64,000 bases of DNA from Flavobacterium crassostreae (GCF_001831475.1 NZ_CP017688.1:2728001-2792000), one strand, 5' to 3'; positions 43,822 to 52,996 are shown, numbered from the stretch's first letter. Numbers and translations: made by a program. The notes: generated by a model from the sequence alone, not told the origin.

Positions 43822-44484
43822 TCAATCCAAGTTTTGCTTCCCTCTATGATTTGTATGTGATGGAAACTTTGAATAATCGGAATTATTATCAAACTTTAAT
43901 AATAATTCCGGATTGTCAATTGGTGTTTTGTTTTTGCTTAAATCAAATATAGTTTTATCTTCTTCTTTGTTGAATTTAAGTGTTTTGACTTTTAAGTCTT
44001 CATATAAATCGATTAATGAAACTGTATCGGTTATGAAGTCTAAATCATAAATATCTTTTTTGGTAGAACGGTTTGATGTACTGATTAATTTGAACAGACC
44101 AATGTCTTTTTTTGAAAGTAATCTTATTCCTTGATTTACTTCTACATCGAATAAATTCTTCATATTTTGAAGTATTTCCACTTTTATGGTTACCCCATCT
44201 TCTAAATCAAGAAAGAAACGCAGAAAGCAATATTGGTCGTTTATATCACAAGGATCGTCAAAGCTTTTTGCTTTTGTACCAAAGTAGTTTTTAACTTCAT
44301 TTTCGATATTTTTAAATTCCTCTTTGCCAATTATTCCATCGAAAAAGAAATCTACATCATCAGAAACTCTATGATTGAATTGTAATGCCAGATTTGTGCC
44401 ACCCCCTAAAGTAAATTTTGATACTGTTGGTAATGTTTGTAATTCTATGATGGCTAAAATTATTGCTGGAGTAACTGCCTTAAT
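43822..44484 (-). pseudogene. AbiEii/AbiGii-type nucleotidyltransferase without a recognisable start
   Basis: The frame is open for about 220 codons and contains the nucleotidyltransferase motif GGGTNLALQFNHRVSDDVDFFF, then GVTIKVEILQNM and a C-terminal helical region, as in AbiEii toxins. Going upstream it meets the TAA of the neighbouring gene in the same frame, with no ATG, GTG or TTG before the motif; only an ATT at 44484 could serve. Either it is inactivated or it starts at ATT by coupling. Confidence 0.65.
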
Positions 44485-44487
44485 AAA

Positions 44488-44775
44488 TTATAGCGAAAAA
44501 CGAAGAAATGGCTTTACATTGTATCTTTTTGCTACACTTATACAAACTTTGTTACTGATATTCTCTGTTGTTAATTTTAGGTATTTAACAATGTCTTTAG
44601 TGGAATATAGTGCTTCTAATTTTAGAATGTCTGCTTCAAATGTTTCTGGAGTTGTTGCATACAAAGCCCTTGGTATAATAATAGCCTTGTCTTTGGAAAG
44701 ACTAAGTTTAGTATAATCCATATCCCAAAACAAGTGTTTGGGAAAAATTGTCGCTATGTTTACTGAATGTTTCAC
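44488..44775 (-). CDS. DUF6922-like small protein, partner of the AbiEii-type gene
   Basis: 95 residues: MKHSVNIATIFPKHLFWDMDYTKLSL, ... TPETFEADILKLEALYSTKDIVKYLKLT ... SVAKRYNVKPFLRF. The pattern (PKHLFWDvd, then KRYnvKPF at the end) is that of DUF6922 proteins that precede AbiEii-like genes in Bacteroidota, probably as the antitoxin-like partner. Cytoplasmic. Confidence 0.65.
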   Translation of the reverse strand: MKHSVNIATIFPKHLFWDMDYTKLSLSKDKAIIIPRALYATTPETFEADILKLEALYSTKDIVKYLKLTTENISNKVCISVAKRYNVKPFLRFSL

Positions 44776-44941
44776 TATGCAAAATTACTGAATTTAGTGA
44801 TAAATAGTGCACTGATATATAAAATATTAACCTTAAGTTTAACTATATTTGTAAGGATTGGAATGTTTCTACATCAAATTTATCCGCATAATTCCTCTCT
44901 TCCTTTTCCATTATTTAATAACAAAAAAACACCCGTAAAAG

Positions 44942-45673
44942 ATGAATGAGATTAATTTGAATGAAAGTTTTGGAACATTATCTGAAACTATAAATGGTTT
45001 AGCCAAGTTAGGTTACAGTCATGATTTTAATATTCATGAAGAATGTATTGTATGTCGACAAACCAATGTTACTTTATCACCAGATGATTTTCAAATTGAC
45101 AAAATTTATAGATTCGAAGGCACTTCTGATCCCGATTATCAGTCTATATTATATGCTATTTCTTCAGAAAAATTTGCAGTAAAAGGACTTTTAGTCAATG
45201 GTTACGGCATTTCGTCGGACGATGTGACTTCAACCTTAATTGAAAAATTACAACTTAACACTAATAATAAAAATATGGAAAATAAATCAAATGAATCGAC
45301 CTCTCAACGCCCAGAAGGCGACAGAGTTTTGAATGCTCAATTAGTAGAGATGGATTTGAATATATTTATTGAACAAATAAAAAATGAACCAACATGGAAA
45401 ACGAACGACCGTAATTCTGTTACTGTTTTCAAATCAGAAACTATGCGAATCGTTTTAATGGGATTGCACGAAAATGCAGAATTAAAATCGCATAAAGCAA
45501 ATGGAGTTATCAGTATTCAAACCTTAGAAGGGAAAATAAATTTTGTTACTGAAATGCAAAGTGTAATTCTAGAAAAAGGGCAAATGATAGCATTAGAAGA
45601 AAACATTATCCATAGTGTAATGGCTCTAAAAGAAAGTTTCTTTTTATTAACACTTTCTATGAATAAAAAATAA
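44942..45673 (+). CDS. Fusion of a small PRPP-synthetase-like domain and a cupin
   Basis: 243 residues. Residues 1-105 (TLSETINGLAKLGYSHDFNIHEECIVC ... YAISSEKFAVKGLLVNGYGISSDD) match the small 'phosphoribosylpyrophosphate synthetase'-annotated Bacteroidota proteins. Residues about 125-243 form a cupin (VLMGLHENAELKSHKANGVISIQTLEGKINF ... GQMIALEENIIHSVMAL). These are usually separate neighbouring genes; the second would start at Met112 here, so loss of the intervening stop is likely. Confidence 0.7.
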   Translation: MNEINLNESFGTLSETINGLAKLGYSHDFNIHEECIVCRQTNVTLSPDDFQIDKIYRFEGTSDPDYQSILYAISSEKFAVKGLLVNGYGISSDDVTSTLIEKLQLNTNNKNMENKSNESTSQRPEGDRVLNAQLVEMDLNIFIEQIKNEPTWKTNDRNSVTVFKSETMRIVLMGLHENAELKSHKANGVISIQTLEGKINFVTEMQSVILEKGQMIALEENIIHSVMALKESFFLLTLSMNKK

Positions 45674-45702
45674 TTGCTCTTTAATTTGTATAAAATAATA
45701 CA

Positions 45703-45804
45703 ATGAAAGAAAAAAATTATGCCAAGATAACCAGTCAGAAGATTAATAAAGACATGGATTTAATATCGCATAAATTTAAGTCAATGGAAAAAGCCTTTAC
45801 TTAA
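45703..45804 (+). CDS. Possible 33-residue peptide
   Basis: MKEKNYAKITSQKINKDMD.., Lys-rich, 30 bp after the cupin fusion and 30 bp before a terminator. Could be a small gene or remnant; nothing recognised. Confidence 0.25.
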   Translation: MKEKNYAKITSQKINKDMDLISHKFKSMEKAFT

Positions 45805-45835
45805 ACCATTTGATATTTAGAATAACAATGATAGT

Positions 45836-45865
45836 AAGCAGAACTTAACGGTTCTGCTTTTTTTA
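45836..45865 (+). terminator. Rho-independent terminator
   Basis: AGCAGAAC / GTTCTGCT stem with TTAACG loop region and a T7 run. Confidence 0.82.
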
Positions 45866-46459
45866 TGCCCACACTTTTTATCCCCAAAACACATTTATTT
45901 CCTTTCCTCACCCCCTTCGCATAAAAGAGCTTTGGTTGGATATACTGAAAAACATATTCAAAAATTTAGAAAAAACCCCAGTCAAAATTTTCCAATATCT
46001 TTTTAGTGGCTTTCATAGCCACCAACACTTAAAAATAGTTAAAAATTCTGCCAGATAAATGCTGGTTTTGTAATCACATAGACCAGTTCTTAATGCCTTT
46101 TCCATTGGCTTCCACACAGGTTTTTATCCAAGAGCCAGTATGCTGTTTTGTCCCATTTCAAGAGCAAAGGTATTTCCGTGTTCTTTACGCAACAGCAAGG
46201 TCAAGCCCTGCGGGTTTGCCAAAAAATCTCCACCCATTCGGGTCGTATTTTTTGTCAAAACCTTGCTGTTGCTAAACACGAACCTTTTATGCTCGTGAAA
46301 CGAAACAAAGCATACTCCGGCTCTTTAGACGAATAAAAAAAATGTCAGAAATGAAAAAATACAGCATTAGAAATGGTAAAAGAGAAACGAAACTTCAGCA
46401 CCTCCTCTCATTACCGAATAAATTAAAAAAAAAATTAATAACTCAAAAAAGTAGAAATC
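45866..46459. other. Non-coding leader region of the SSB gene
   Basis: About 590 bp without a convincing gene; two overlapping frames at 46093-46336 are Cys/Phe/Pro-rich and out of step with each other, so rejected. Contains the 13-bp inverted repeat at 46189-46272. Confidence 0.5.
46189..46272. repeat. Perfect 13-bp inverted repeat upstream of ssb
   Basis: GCAACAGCAAGGT at 46189-46201 and ACCTTGCTGTTGC at 46260-46272, separated by 58 bases. A transfer or single-strand origin, or a structured leader RNA, are possible; neither is shown. Confidence 0.7.
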
Positions 46460-46852
46460 ATGAACATCACAGGACGATTGACGAGAGATGCGGAAGTACG
46501 CACAACGTCACAGCAAAAACAAGTAGTAAACTTTTCAGTAGCAATCAACGACAGCTACCGTAACAAACAGGGCGAACGCATAGAACAGACGACTTATTTC
46601 GACTGCTCCTATTGGATAAGCCCAAACGTAGCCTTGCTACTCACAAAAGGCACTTTGGTAGAACTATCGGGAAGAGTAAGTACAAGAGCGTGGACAGGTA
46701 ATGACGGAGAATTAAGAGCAGGACTGAATTTTCATACCTCACAAATCAAACTACACGGAGGCAGTAGAAAAACTGATACCGTACAAGCTACTGTGCAAAC
46801 TGAAAGTAACAAAACTACAAAACAAGGTACGGAAGACGACCTCCCATTTTAA
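46460..46852 (+). CDS. ssb: Single-stranded DNA-binding protein (element-encoded)
   Basis: 130 residues. OB fold from residue 1: MNITGRLTRDAEVRTT, VVNFSVAINDSYRNKQGER, TTYFDCSYW, GTLVELSGRVSTRAW, and a short acidic tail ending EDDLPF, the partner-binding tip of SSB. Protects ssDNA during conjugative transfer or replication of the element. First gene of the plus-strand PRTRC-containing operon. Confidence 0.93.
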   Translation: MNITGRLTRDAEVRTTSQQKQVVNFSVAINDSYRNKQGERIEQTTYFDCSYWISPNVALLLTKGTLVELSGRVSTRAWTGNDGELRAGLNFHTSQIKLHGGSRKTDTVQATVQTESNKTTKQGTEDDLPF

Positions 46853-46896
46853 CAACGAGTATTTAATCATTTTTCAAACTATAAATTTTAAGCATT

Positions 46897-47970
46897 ATGG
46901 CACATAATATCAATTTCAACGAGAGAACAGGACGTTATTCATTCTTTAGCGTTCAACAAAAAGCGTGGCACGGTTTAGGGCAAATCGTAGAGCAGTACCC
47001 AACGAGCGAGGAAGCTATAAAACACGCAGGGTTAGATTACGAAGTGGTAAAAAGACCTTTATATACTAATGGCTCAGGAATTATTCAAATAACCGAGGGT
47101 ATTGTTATGCAAGATACTGAAATTGAAGTTCCTAACTATTTTGCAAACATCCGTAACGATAACAACGCAGTATTGGGCGTGGTGGGTAAAGATTACCACA
47201 TCGTACAAAACCGTGAAGCATTCAATTTCTTTGATGCTATTGTAGGAGGTGGCGAGGGTATTCTGTATGAAACCGCAGGAGCGTTAGGCAACGGAGAGCG
47301 CATATTTATCACAGCCAAATTGCCCGACTATATCCGTGTAGGTAATGGCGATGATGTAACAGAAAAGTACATTTTCTTAACTACTTCGCACGATGGTAGC
47401 GGAAGTATCACAGCCGCATTTACACCTGTTAGAATAGTTTGCCAAAATACGCTGAATGCTTCGCTACGTAGTATGACCAATGTAGTTCGTATCAAACATA
47501 CTTCGGGAGCAAAACAACGTATCGAAAACGCCCATAAAATTATGGGACTAGCGAACACTTTGAGCAACCAATTAGAGAATATTTTTAATGAGTGGGCAAG
47601 CGTAAAAGTTACAGACCGAGAAGTAAGAAAGCTAATCCAATTGGCACTTTGCCCGAATAAAGAAACGCTTGAGTTAATTAAAAAAGGTGCAGAAGATGAA
47701 ATTTCAACCTTATTTAAAAACACCGTTGACGATGCTTTTTCTTACGCAATGATGAGCGACACGCAACAAATGGACACTACAAAAGGAACATTGTTCGGAG
47801 CATACAATGCCGTTACAGGATACTATCAGAATGTACGCAATTACAAAAATGATGAAGCCAAGTTGCAGAGTATTGTATTGGGTGGAACAGCTCAACTCAA
47901 ATCTCAAAAAGCATTTGAATTGTGTACTGCCTTTGCATTGGACGGTGCGGAAATCTTAAACCTCAATTAA
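46897..47970 (+). CDS. DUF932 phage/plasmid-like protein
   Basis: 357 residues. Begins MAHNINFNERTGRYSFFSVQQKAWHGLGQIVEQYPT, followed by VGKDYHIVQNREAFNFFD and RIVCQNTLNASL, hallmark stretches of DUF932 (TIGR03299-type) proteins common on plasmids and conjugative elements. Biochemical role unknown. Confidence 0.88.
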   Translation: MAHNINFNERTGRYSFFSVQQKAWHGLGQIVEQYPTSEEAIKHAGLDYEVVKRPLYTNGSGIIQITEGIVMQDTEIEVPNYFANIRNDNNAVLGVVGKDYHIVQNREAFNFFDAIVGGGEGILYETAGALGNGERIFITAKLPDYIRVGNGDDVTEKYIFLTTSHDGSGSITAAFTPVRIVCQNTLNASLRSMTNVVRIKHTSGAKQRIENAHKIMGLANTLSNQLENIFNEWASVKVTDREVRKLIQLALCPNKETLELIKKGAEDEISTLFKNTVDDAFSYAMMSDTQQMDTTKGTLFGAYNAVTGYYQNVRNYKNDEAKLQSIVLGGTAQLKSQKAFELCTAFALDGAEILNLN

Positions 47971-48020
47971 ATAACTATAGGCTACCGCCTTAAGCGGTGA
48001 TAGCCTACCATAAAACAGCT

Positions 48021-48215
48021 ATGAACGTAACAGACATAAATGGTTGCCAAATCGAAGTAACAGATTTAAAGGAAGCTATAAAAATAGCAAGGCGATACAA
48101 AGAATATAACCACGAGGACAGCAATTTTTCGGAGTTTGACAAAAGACAAAAAACCTATTGGTCAGATATGTACGAAAAACTAAGAGCAATCAATACGCAA
48201 TTAACAACATCTTAA
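48021..48215 (+). CDS. Conserved small element protein
   Basis: 64 residues from ATG 48021 (an ATG-less extension to 47997 is rejected): MNVTDINGCQIEVTDLKEAI... RQKTYWSDMYEKL. Of the kind found between DUF932 and PRTRC genes in Bacteroidota elements. Function unknown. Confidence 0.6.
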   Translation: MNVTDINGCQIEVTDLKEAIKIARRYKEYNHEDSNFSEFDKRQKTYWSDMYEKLRAINTQLTTS

Positions 48216-48226
48216 ATTTTATAGCA

Positions 48227-48835
48227 ATGAATACTAATTTTTTCAATCAGATAGCACAGTTGGACTTTACAGGAGTATTACAACTGAATATTTCAAAAGG
48301 AGCAGAAAACAACCTAATTGTTTCGGTTATCCTCAACAACGAACAATGCGGAGATAACGCCAAAAACTTAATTCCGCCATTGACATTTAATGCAACGCCA
48401 CAAGAGTTTGACGATGGATTTTTTGATCAAATAACCGCACCTATCCAAACCGTTTCGGGTTTAATGATGGATATGGAGAAATTTCTAAAACAAATGGAAG
48501 AAGTCAAAAAACAATCGGCTATGGAGAAAGAAAAAGCCGATAAACAGAAGAAAGAACAAGAAGCCAAAGACAAGAAATTTAAAGATGGAATGGCAAAGGC
48601 GGAAGAACTAGAAAAAGAAGGCAAATTCCGTGAAGCGTGGATGAAAGTACCCGAGATAACAGAGTTTCCCGAAAAAGGGGACGAGATACGCAAACGTAAA
48701 AACGCATTGTCTGAAAAGTTTGCAACACCGAGCCTTTTTGGAGCAATGGAAGAAGTAAAACCCGAACTGCAACAAGAGGAAGAAGTTGCAGTAAATTATC
48801 CTACCGATGAAACGGACGAAAAACAAGAATATTAA
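48227..48835 (+). CDS. PRTRC system protein E
   Basis: 202 residues from ATG 48227. N-terminal beta-rich part (FTGVLQLNISKGAENNLIVSVILN ... IPPLTFNATPQEFDDGFF), then a long charged coiled coil (about 90-140) and an acidic tail. Matches PRTRC system protein E of Bacteroidota conjugative elements. Part of the ParB-related/ThiF-related cassette whose function is unknown. Confidence 0.8.
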   Translation: MNTNFFNQIAQLDFTGVLQLNISKGAENNLIVSVILNNEQCGDNAKNLIPPLTFNATPQEFDDGFFDQITAPIQTVSGLMMDMEKFLKQMEEVKKQSAMEKEKADKQKKEQEAKDKKFKDGMAKAEELEKEGKFREAWMKVPEITEFPEKGDEIRKRKNALSEKFATPSLFGAMEEVKPELQQEEEVAVNYPTDETDEKQEY

Positions 48836-48852
48836 TCCAAAAAATCAGAGTT

Positions 48853-49071
48853 ATGTTAGTAGCAACGCAATTAAAGCGAGTTTTTATACTCAAAGATAAA
48901 GGACAGGACATTAGACTGACCGACCCCGAACCACGTTGGAGCGTGGAAGCCGTAATGAATTTTTACGCCAATTTGTATCCGATACTTACAACGGCAAAAG
49001 TATCTGCACCGCTAATAAAAGACGATGCAATTGAGTACAAATTTGAAAGCGTAATGGGTACAAAAGGTTAA
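48853..49071 (+). CDS. PRTRC system protein C
   Basis: 72 residues: RVFILKDKGQDIRLTDPEPRWSVEAVMNFYANLYPILTTA ... EYKFESVMGTKG, typical of PRTRC protein C, a ubiquitin-like small protein that may be a substrate of the ThiF/E1-like protein of the set. Confidence 0.85.
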   Translation: MLVATQLKRVFILKDKGQDIRLTDPEPRWSVEAVMNFYANLYPILTTAKVSAPLIKDDAIEYKFESVMGTKG

Positions 49072-49087
49072 ACCAAAAATCAAAACG

Positions 49088-50263
49088 ATGAATTATGCAA
49101 TCACATATCCTATCGGGAATTATCAGCATACCCGAACAGAAAAGACAACGGCAATTGCACCGACAATTGGGCGAGTTCGCACAATGGATGCAAAGACCAA
49201 AAGATGCAAACCAAGTACAAAAAGACAAGCGGAAAGCCGTACCAATAGCAATGTTGCCAATGGTTTTCTAAAGTGTGTATTCCTGCCTAAACTGAAAACG
49301 GAACAATCCGTACAGGCTTGTAAGGAAACTGCAAAAACAGAGAGGGATTTTTATCAATCCCTTTCCAAACTTGCCGAGCATTATGGCATAGAACCGATGC
49401 AAACCCAAATTTACGGCTATCCTTACAATATCGCTTTGGCGATTTGTGATATAGAAAGCAAGTTAAAACGAACCAATGCAAATTTGGATAGTTTGCTATT
49501 GGTACAGGACAGTAAGAAAACATTTTTTATTAGTGAAGAACGATACGATACAAAAACGACCTTGTATTATATTCCTATCGTTCCGCTCTTTAAAATGCTC
49601 AAAGACAAAAGGCGTAAAAAGACCGCTCAATTAGTGGTTTCCGTATGTAGTTATCTGTATCACATTGCTGATATTCCGTATTACAGACAAGAAAATAGTT
49701 ATCTGTATTGGATGTATGAAATGATGACCGATTGGGTGGAACAGGACAATGAAACGGACGAAACGGAGAAATATAAAAGTGAGTTAAGGCAAGCCGAACA
49801 AATTGGCGACAAAATAGAACAGAAAATATTCAACCGTATCAATTTACAACTATTTGAAGAGCGTTTAAAAAACTTCAAAAAACTTGATGAATTTGACCAA
49901 GAATGTTGGCAAGTAGCTTGTAAAGTTTTTGAACTTTTTACGGAATATCCAATAGCAAGTATTTTTAAAAATGCACCCATTTCCGAACAAGACCCTTACG
50001 ACAATGATTACGACAATGAAATCCTTGGAATGGAAAAGTACATTTCATTTGTAGCAGATACCAAAGGTTGGCTGTATGAACGTCTTTCAGATAGCATTAA
50101 CAATGAATTTAATGAGTATGGAGCAATGGCAGAACCAACGATTAGCAAACCCTTTGACGAAAGCGAGAAAACATATACTAACCTTGATTTTGAAAACCGC
50201 TTGTTTCCCATATTAAACGATTTATGCGGATTGCTTTATGAATATAAAACAACAGAAAAATGA
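49088..50263 (+). CDS. PRTRC-associated protein (PRTRC F position)
   Basis: 391 residues as the longest frame. The region from about residue 60 on (FLKCVFLPKLKTEQSVQACKETAKTERDFYQSLSKLAEHYG...) looks like a helical globular protein. The first about 58 residues are low in hydrophobics and odd (TEKTTAIAPTIGRVRTMDAKTK), while an overlapping +1 frame at 49095-49271 reads a more protein-like sequence, so the true N-terminus is uncertain. Lies between PRTRC C and B. Confidence 0.65.
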   Translation: MNYAITYPIGNYQHTRTEKTTAIAPTIGRVRTMDAKTKRCKPSTKRQAESRTNSNVANGFLKCVFLPKLKTEQSVQACKETAKTERDFYQSLSKLAEHYGIEPMQTQIYGYPYNIALAICDIESKLKRTNANLDSLLLVQDSKKTFFISEERYDTKTTLYYIPIVPLFKMLKDKRRKKTAQLVVSVCSYLYHIADIPYYRQENSYLYWMYEMMTDWVEQDNETDETEKYKSELRQAEQIGDKIEQKIFNRINLQLFEERLKNFKKLDEFDQECWQVACKVFELFTEYPIASIFKNAPISEQDPYDNDYDNEILGMEKYISFVADTKGWLYERLSDSINNEFNEYGAMAEPTISKPFDESEKTYTNLDFENRLFPILNDLCGLLYEYKTTEK

Positions 50264-50982
50264 AAAATCTAACTGACATAACCGAGAATTTTGGCACATT
50301 ATACCACCCGAAATCTGCTTTGGTTTTTTATGAAACCAAAGGTATAAATACAAATATGTATGTAGAGCATTTTGATATGGATAGAAACGGAAACCCTATC
50401 AATGCACACCCTTTGACCGTAAAAGAAGCCAATGTGTTAGCAAAATCATTACAGACCGATGAAGAAAAGAACACAGCCTTTTTAAAACCAAAGGGAATTT
50501 TTCCGACTAACATTCTACATATCAATCCAAGTGAAAAAGGTACGGTACTTTGGTACACCAAAGCACAGCAACGGCAACTATATTTTGTAAACGGTTTGGG
50601 CGTACCCAACGGCAAAGCACAAGTACCTCCAATGCTTTGGTTAGCGAGTAAAAGTAGTCTTATGGTATTTGCTTTGACAAACGACAGAAGACCCACCGAG
50701 AAAACGCTACTGCATTACGCACCTTTCTTCAATATTTACGAAAAGGGCAATGTATGTATGGGAACAGTAAATATTGATATTCAAAATTCGGCTTCGGTGG
50801 AAGAATTTATACAAGCGTGGGAAAGCTATTTTTTCAACAGTTATTTCAGCCATTTATTGGGGAATTACAATCCGATAAAAGGAAATTGTGTAACCATTTG
50901 GAAAGACCTAATTGGTACAGACACCCCCTTTCCAAAAGAAGTATTGAAACCAAATAACAAAACACTTAAAAACCTATTGTGA
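50260..50982 (+). CDS. PRTRC system protein B
   Basis: 240 residues. FGTLYHPKSALVFYETK ... VLWYTKAQQRQLYFVNGLGVPNGKAQVPPMLWLA ... LHYAPFFNIYEKGNVCMGTV match PRTRC protein B. Overlaps the upstream and downstream genes by 4 bp each, so it is translationally coupled. Confidence 0.85.
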   Translation: MKNLTDITENFGTLYHPKSALVFYETKGINTNMYVEHFDMDRNGNPINAHPLTVKEANVLAKSLQTDEEKNTAFLKPKGIFPTNILHINPSEKGTVLWYTKAQQRQLYFVNGLGVPNGKAQVPPMLWLASKSSLMVFALTNDRRPTEKTLLHYAPFFNIYEKGNVCMGTVNIDIQNSASVEEFIQAWESYFFNSYFSHLLGNYNPIKGNCVTIWKDLIGTDTPFPKEVLKPNNKTLKNLL

Positions 50983-51788
50983 TGAATACAGCTAAACAAA
51001 AAATACATTTTACAGACAGAGATTTAATCAATCCTACCAATCCGATTTTGATAAATGTAATCGGTGCAGGTGGAACAGGTTCAAAGGTTTTGACCGCCTT
51101 AATGGAAATGAACCACAGTTTAACTGAGTTGGGACACGCAGGACTACAAATCCGCCTTTGGGATGATGATGTAATTACCCAAGCAAATTTGGGCAGACAG
51201 CGTTTTGCAGAATGTGAAATTGGATTGTACAAATCCGTTGCACTAATTAACAGAGCCAACCGATTTTCGGGAACAAATTGGAAAGCCGAAACGGTAAAAT
51301 TTGAAAAAGACCGTTTGGATAAATTGCCCGAAAATGCAGGAGCAAGTATTTATATTTCTTGCGTGGACAGCGTAAAAGCAAGGTTTGGGATTGCGGATAT
51401 TTTGAATATTCTGAACAACGGTAAAGCCTATTCCAACCGCCCACGGTATTGGTTAGATTTCGGTAACAGCCAGCACACAGGACAAGTGCTACTATCTACA
51501 ATAGGAAGAATTAAACAACCCAATTCCGAGAAATACGAAACGGTGGCAAGCCTGCCATTGGTTACCGATGAATTTGGCGAACTTTTAAAACAGTCTGAAG
51601 AGCAGGACGACACGCCAAGTTGCAGTTTAGCTGAAGCATTGGAAAAACAGGATTTATTTATTAATTCGTCATTGGCGCAAATGGGTTGTTCTTTGCTTTG
51701 GAATTTGTTTCGTTATGGAATGACGGAATACAGAGGATTTTTTCATAATCTGAAAGACTTCCGCACCCACCCGATAAAAGTCCCTTGA
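50979..51788 (+). CDS. PRTRC system ThiF/E1-like protein
   Basis: 269 residues. Rossmann nucleotide-binding loop NVIGAGGTGSKVLTAL, LWDDDVITQANLGRQRF (E1 'D..D...NLnRQ' motif) and YISCVDSVKARF. ThiF/E1-like enzymes adenylate the C-terminus of ubiquitin-like proteins; here protein C is the likely partner (inference). Last gene of the plus-strand operon. Confidence 0.88.
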   Translation: MMNTAKQKIHFTDRDLINPTNPILINVIGAGGTGSKVLTALMEMNHSLTELGHAGLQIRLWDDDVITQANLGRQRFAECEIGLYKSVALINRANRFSGTNWKAETVKFEKDRLDKLPENAGASIYISCVDSVKARFGIADILNILNNGKAYSNRPRYWLDFGNSQHTGQVLLSTIGRIKQPNSEKYETVASLPLVTDEFGELLKQSEEQDDTPSCSLAEALEKQDLFINSSLAQMGCSLLWNLFRYGMTEYRGFFHNLKDFRTHPIKVP

Positions 51789-52129
51789 CACGAAAAATCG
51801 GGTGGCAAAAATGCAATTCCTCGCTACGGTCGGAAACGCATTTTTGCATATAATAAGGTGCAACCACTTTGTCAAAAATCTTCCATTTCATTCTTTCATT
51901 TCCCTATTTTTCCCAAACAGGTTGCGAGATATTTTCGTGGGATATTCAGTATCCCATTATTGATTTTAACGGACTTCTTTTCTTTTCACATCTGCGACCA
52001 AAGAAAAGAAGCAAAAGAACGTCGCTTAATTATGTTTGGTTTTTGACTTAGTACTTTTTAATTAATATTTTTAATTCATTAAATTTGTTGCTATTTCGAT
52101 GGCTAGAAATCATTTAATATACCATGTCC
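51789..52129. other. Intergenic region after the PRTRC operon
   Basis: 340 bp between convergent genes. Two short overlapping frames here have no family resemblance. An inverted pair GGAATT.. / .. was not found; nothing further to report. Confidence 0.4.
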
Positions 52130-52519
52130 CTAATTGATAACCCCTTCAATGACTTTTCTAAAATCATCTTTACCACTTCCGATAAGCAAATAACTCGAAA
52201 AACCAATATCTAACAAATCTTTACCGACTTTCTGATCATCAATATCACTATGAGCAATAAGTTTTATTGTTGGATATTGTGTTTTCAATTCTTGAAGTTG
52301 CGACAGCACATTCCTGTCGTAAAAATCAAGATCAATGATACAGATTTGAGGAAGTTCTTTTAATGCTGATAATTGAAATAATCCGTCTTCGATATTTTCT
52401 GAGCGGAATATAATCTCCATTCCTGAAGCAACGAGGTCGTTGCAAGTTATATCCAAAATTGGACTTTTGTCATTTATAAAAGCTAAGGTAATTTTTTCTT
52501 GTGTTGTACCAGTTTCCAT
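52130..52519 (-). CDS. Receiver-domain response regulator-like protein
   Basis: 129 residues from ATG 52519 (METGTTQEK). Single CheY-like receiver domain: KITLAFINDKSPILDI, ICIIDLDFYDRN with probable phosphoacceptor D63, KLIAHSD in place of the usual T/S strand, and a helical end. No output domain, so it would act by protein contact or as a phosphate sink. A common gene at this place in related conjugative elements. Confidence 0.7.
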   Translation of the reverse strand: METGTTQEKITLAFINDKSPILDITCNDLVASGMEIIFRSENIEDGLFQLSALKELPQICIIDLDFYDRNVLSQLQELKTQYPTIKLIAHSDIDDQKVGKDLLDIGFSSYLLIGSGKDDFRKVIEGVIN

Positions 52520-52590
52520 ATCATCATACTTTTGTGAAGTTGATGTAGCCCTGCACAAAAAATAAGGCGCAGACCACTACACTTAACGCA

Positions 52591-52696
52591 CATTGAGGTA
52601 CTGGTATACCCGACAACGAATAAGCGAGCACCTACGCCTATGGCATAGGTGTTCTTTCTTATTGTCCCGTTGTCTAAAAATTACCAGTTTTCAATG
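52591..52696. repeat. Long imperfect palindrome (about 106 bp)
   Basis: Arms pair in order: CATTGA/TCAATG, TACTGGTA/TACCAGT, CGACAACG/CGTTGTC, AATAAG/CTTATT, GCACCTA/TAGGTG, with a short GCC-TAT-GGC tip. No T-run follows. The arms are interrupted by small bulges, so it could fold as a single-stranded DNA or RNA cruciform. Confidence 0.75.
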
Positions 52697-52804
52697 TGGG
52701 ACTTAAAGTAAAAACACTTTAAGATTTTCTATATTTCGTTACAAAGATACTAAACTGCTTTAGATACTCATCATATCTTTAAAACCAATTGGGGCAAAAA
52801 CCTA

Positions 52805-52996
52805 TTAGTTACTGGCTTTATTCTTTAAATAATTATGCTCTAGTTCAGTGAGTATATTTGTTTGTTTAAAAATGATTTTGCCCCCTATTTGGATGTAGGG
52901 CAGTAATTTATCTTCTCTTTTCGCCATTTCTAAAGGCTCCTTCAGTTCATTTTTATTTCCATCCAATGAAGATTTCTGTATTGCGATTACTTCCAT
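52805..52996 (-). CDS. Truncated HTH/excisionase-like protein
   Basis: 63 residues: MEVIAIQKSSLDGNKNELKEPLEMAK then LPYIQIGGKIIFKQTNILTELEHNYLK. The first and last parts match element-borne helix-turn-helix (excisionase-like) proteins, but the HTH itself seems deleted. Probably a remnant. Confidence 0.5.
   Translation of the reverse strand: MEVIAIQKSSLDGNKNELKEPLEMAKREDKLLPYIQIGGKIIFKQTNILTELEHNYLKNKASN

Noticed and set aside
46093..46336. Two overlapping ORFs of about 60 residues before ssb
   Set aside because: Biased Cys/Phe/Pro composition, frames conflict, and the region holds an inverted repeat; no family resemblance.
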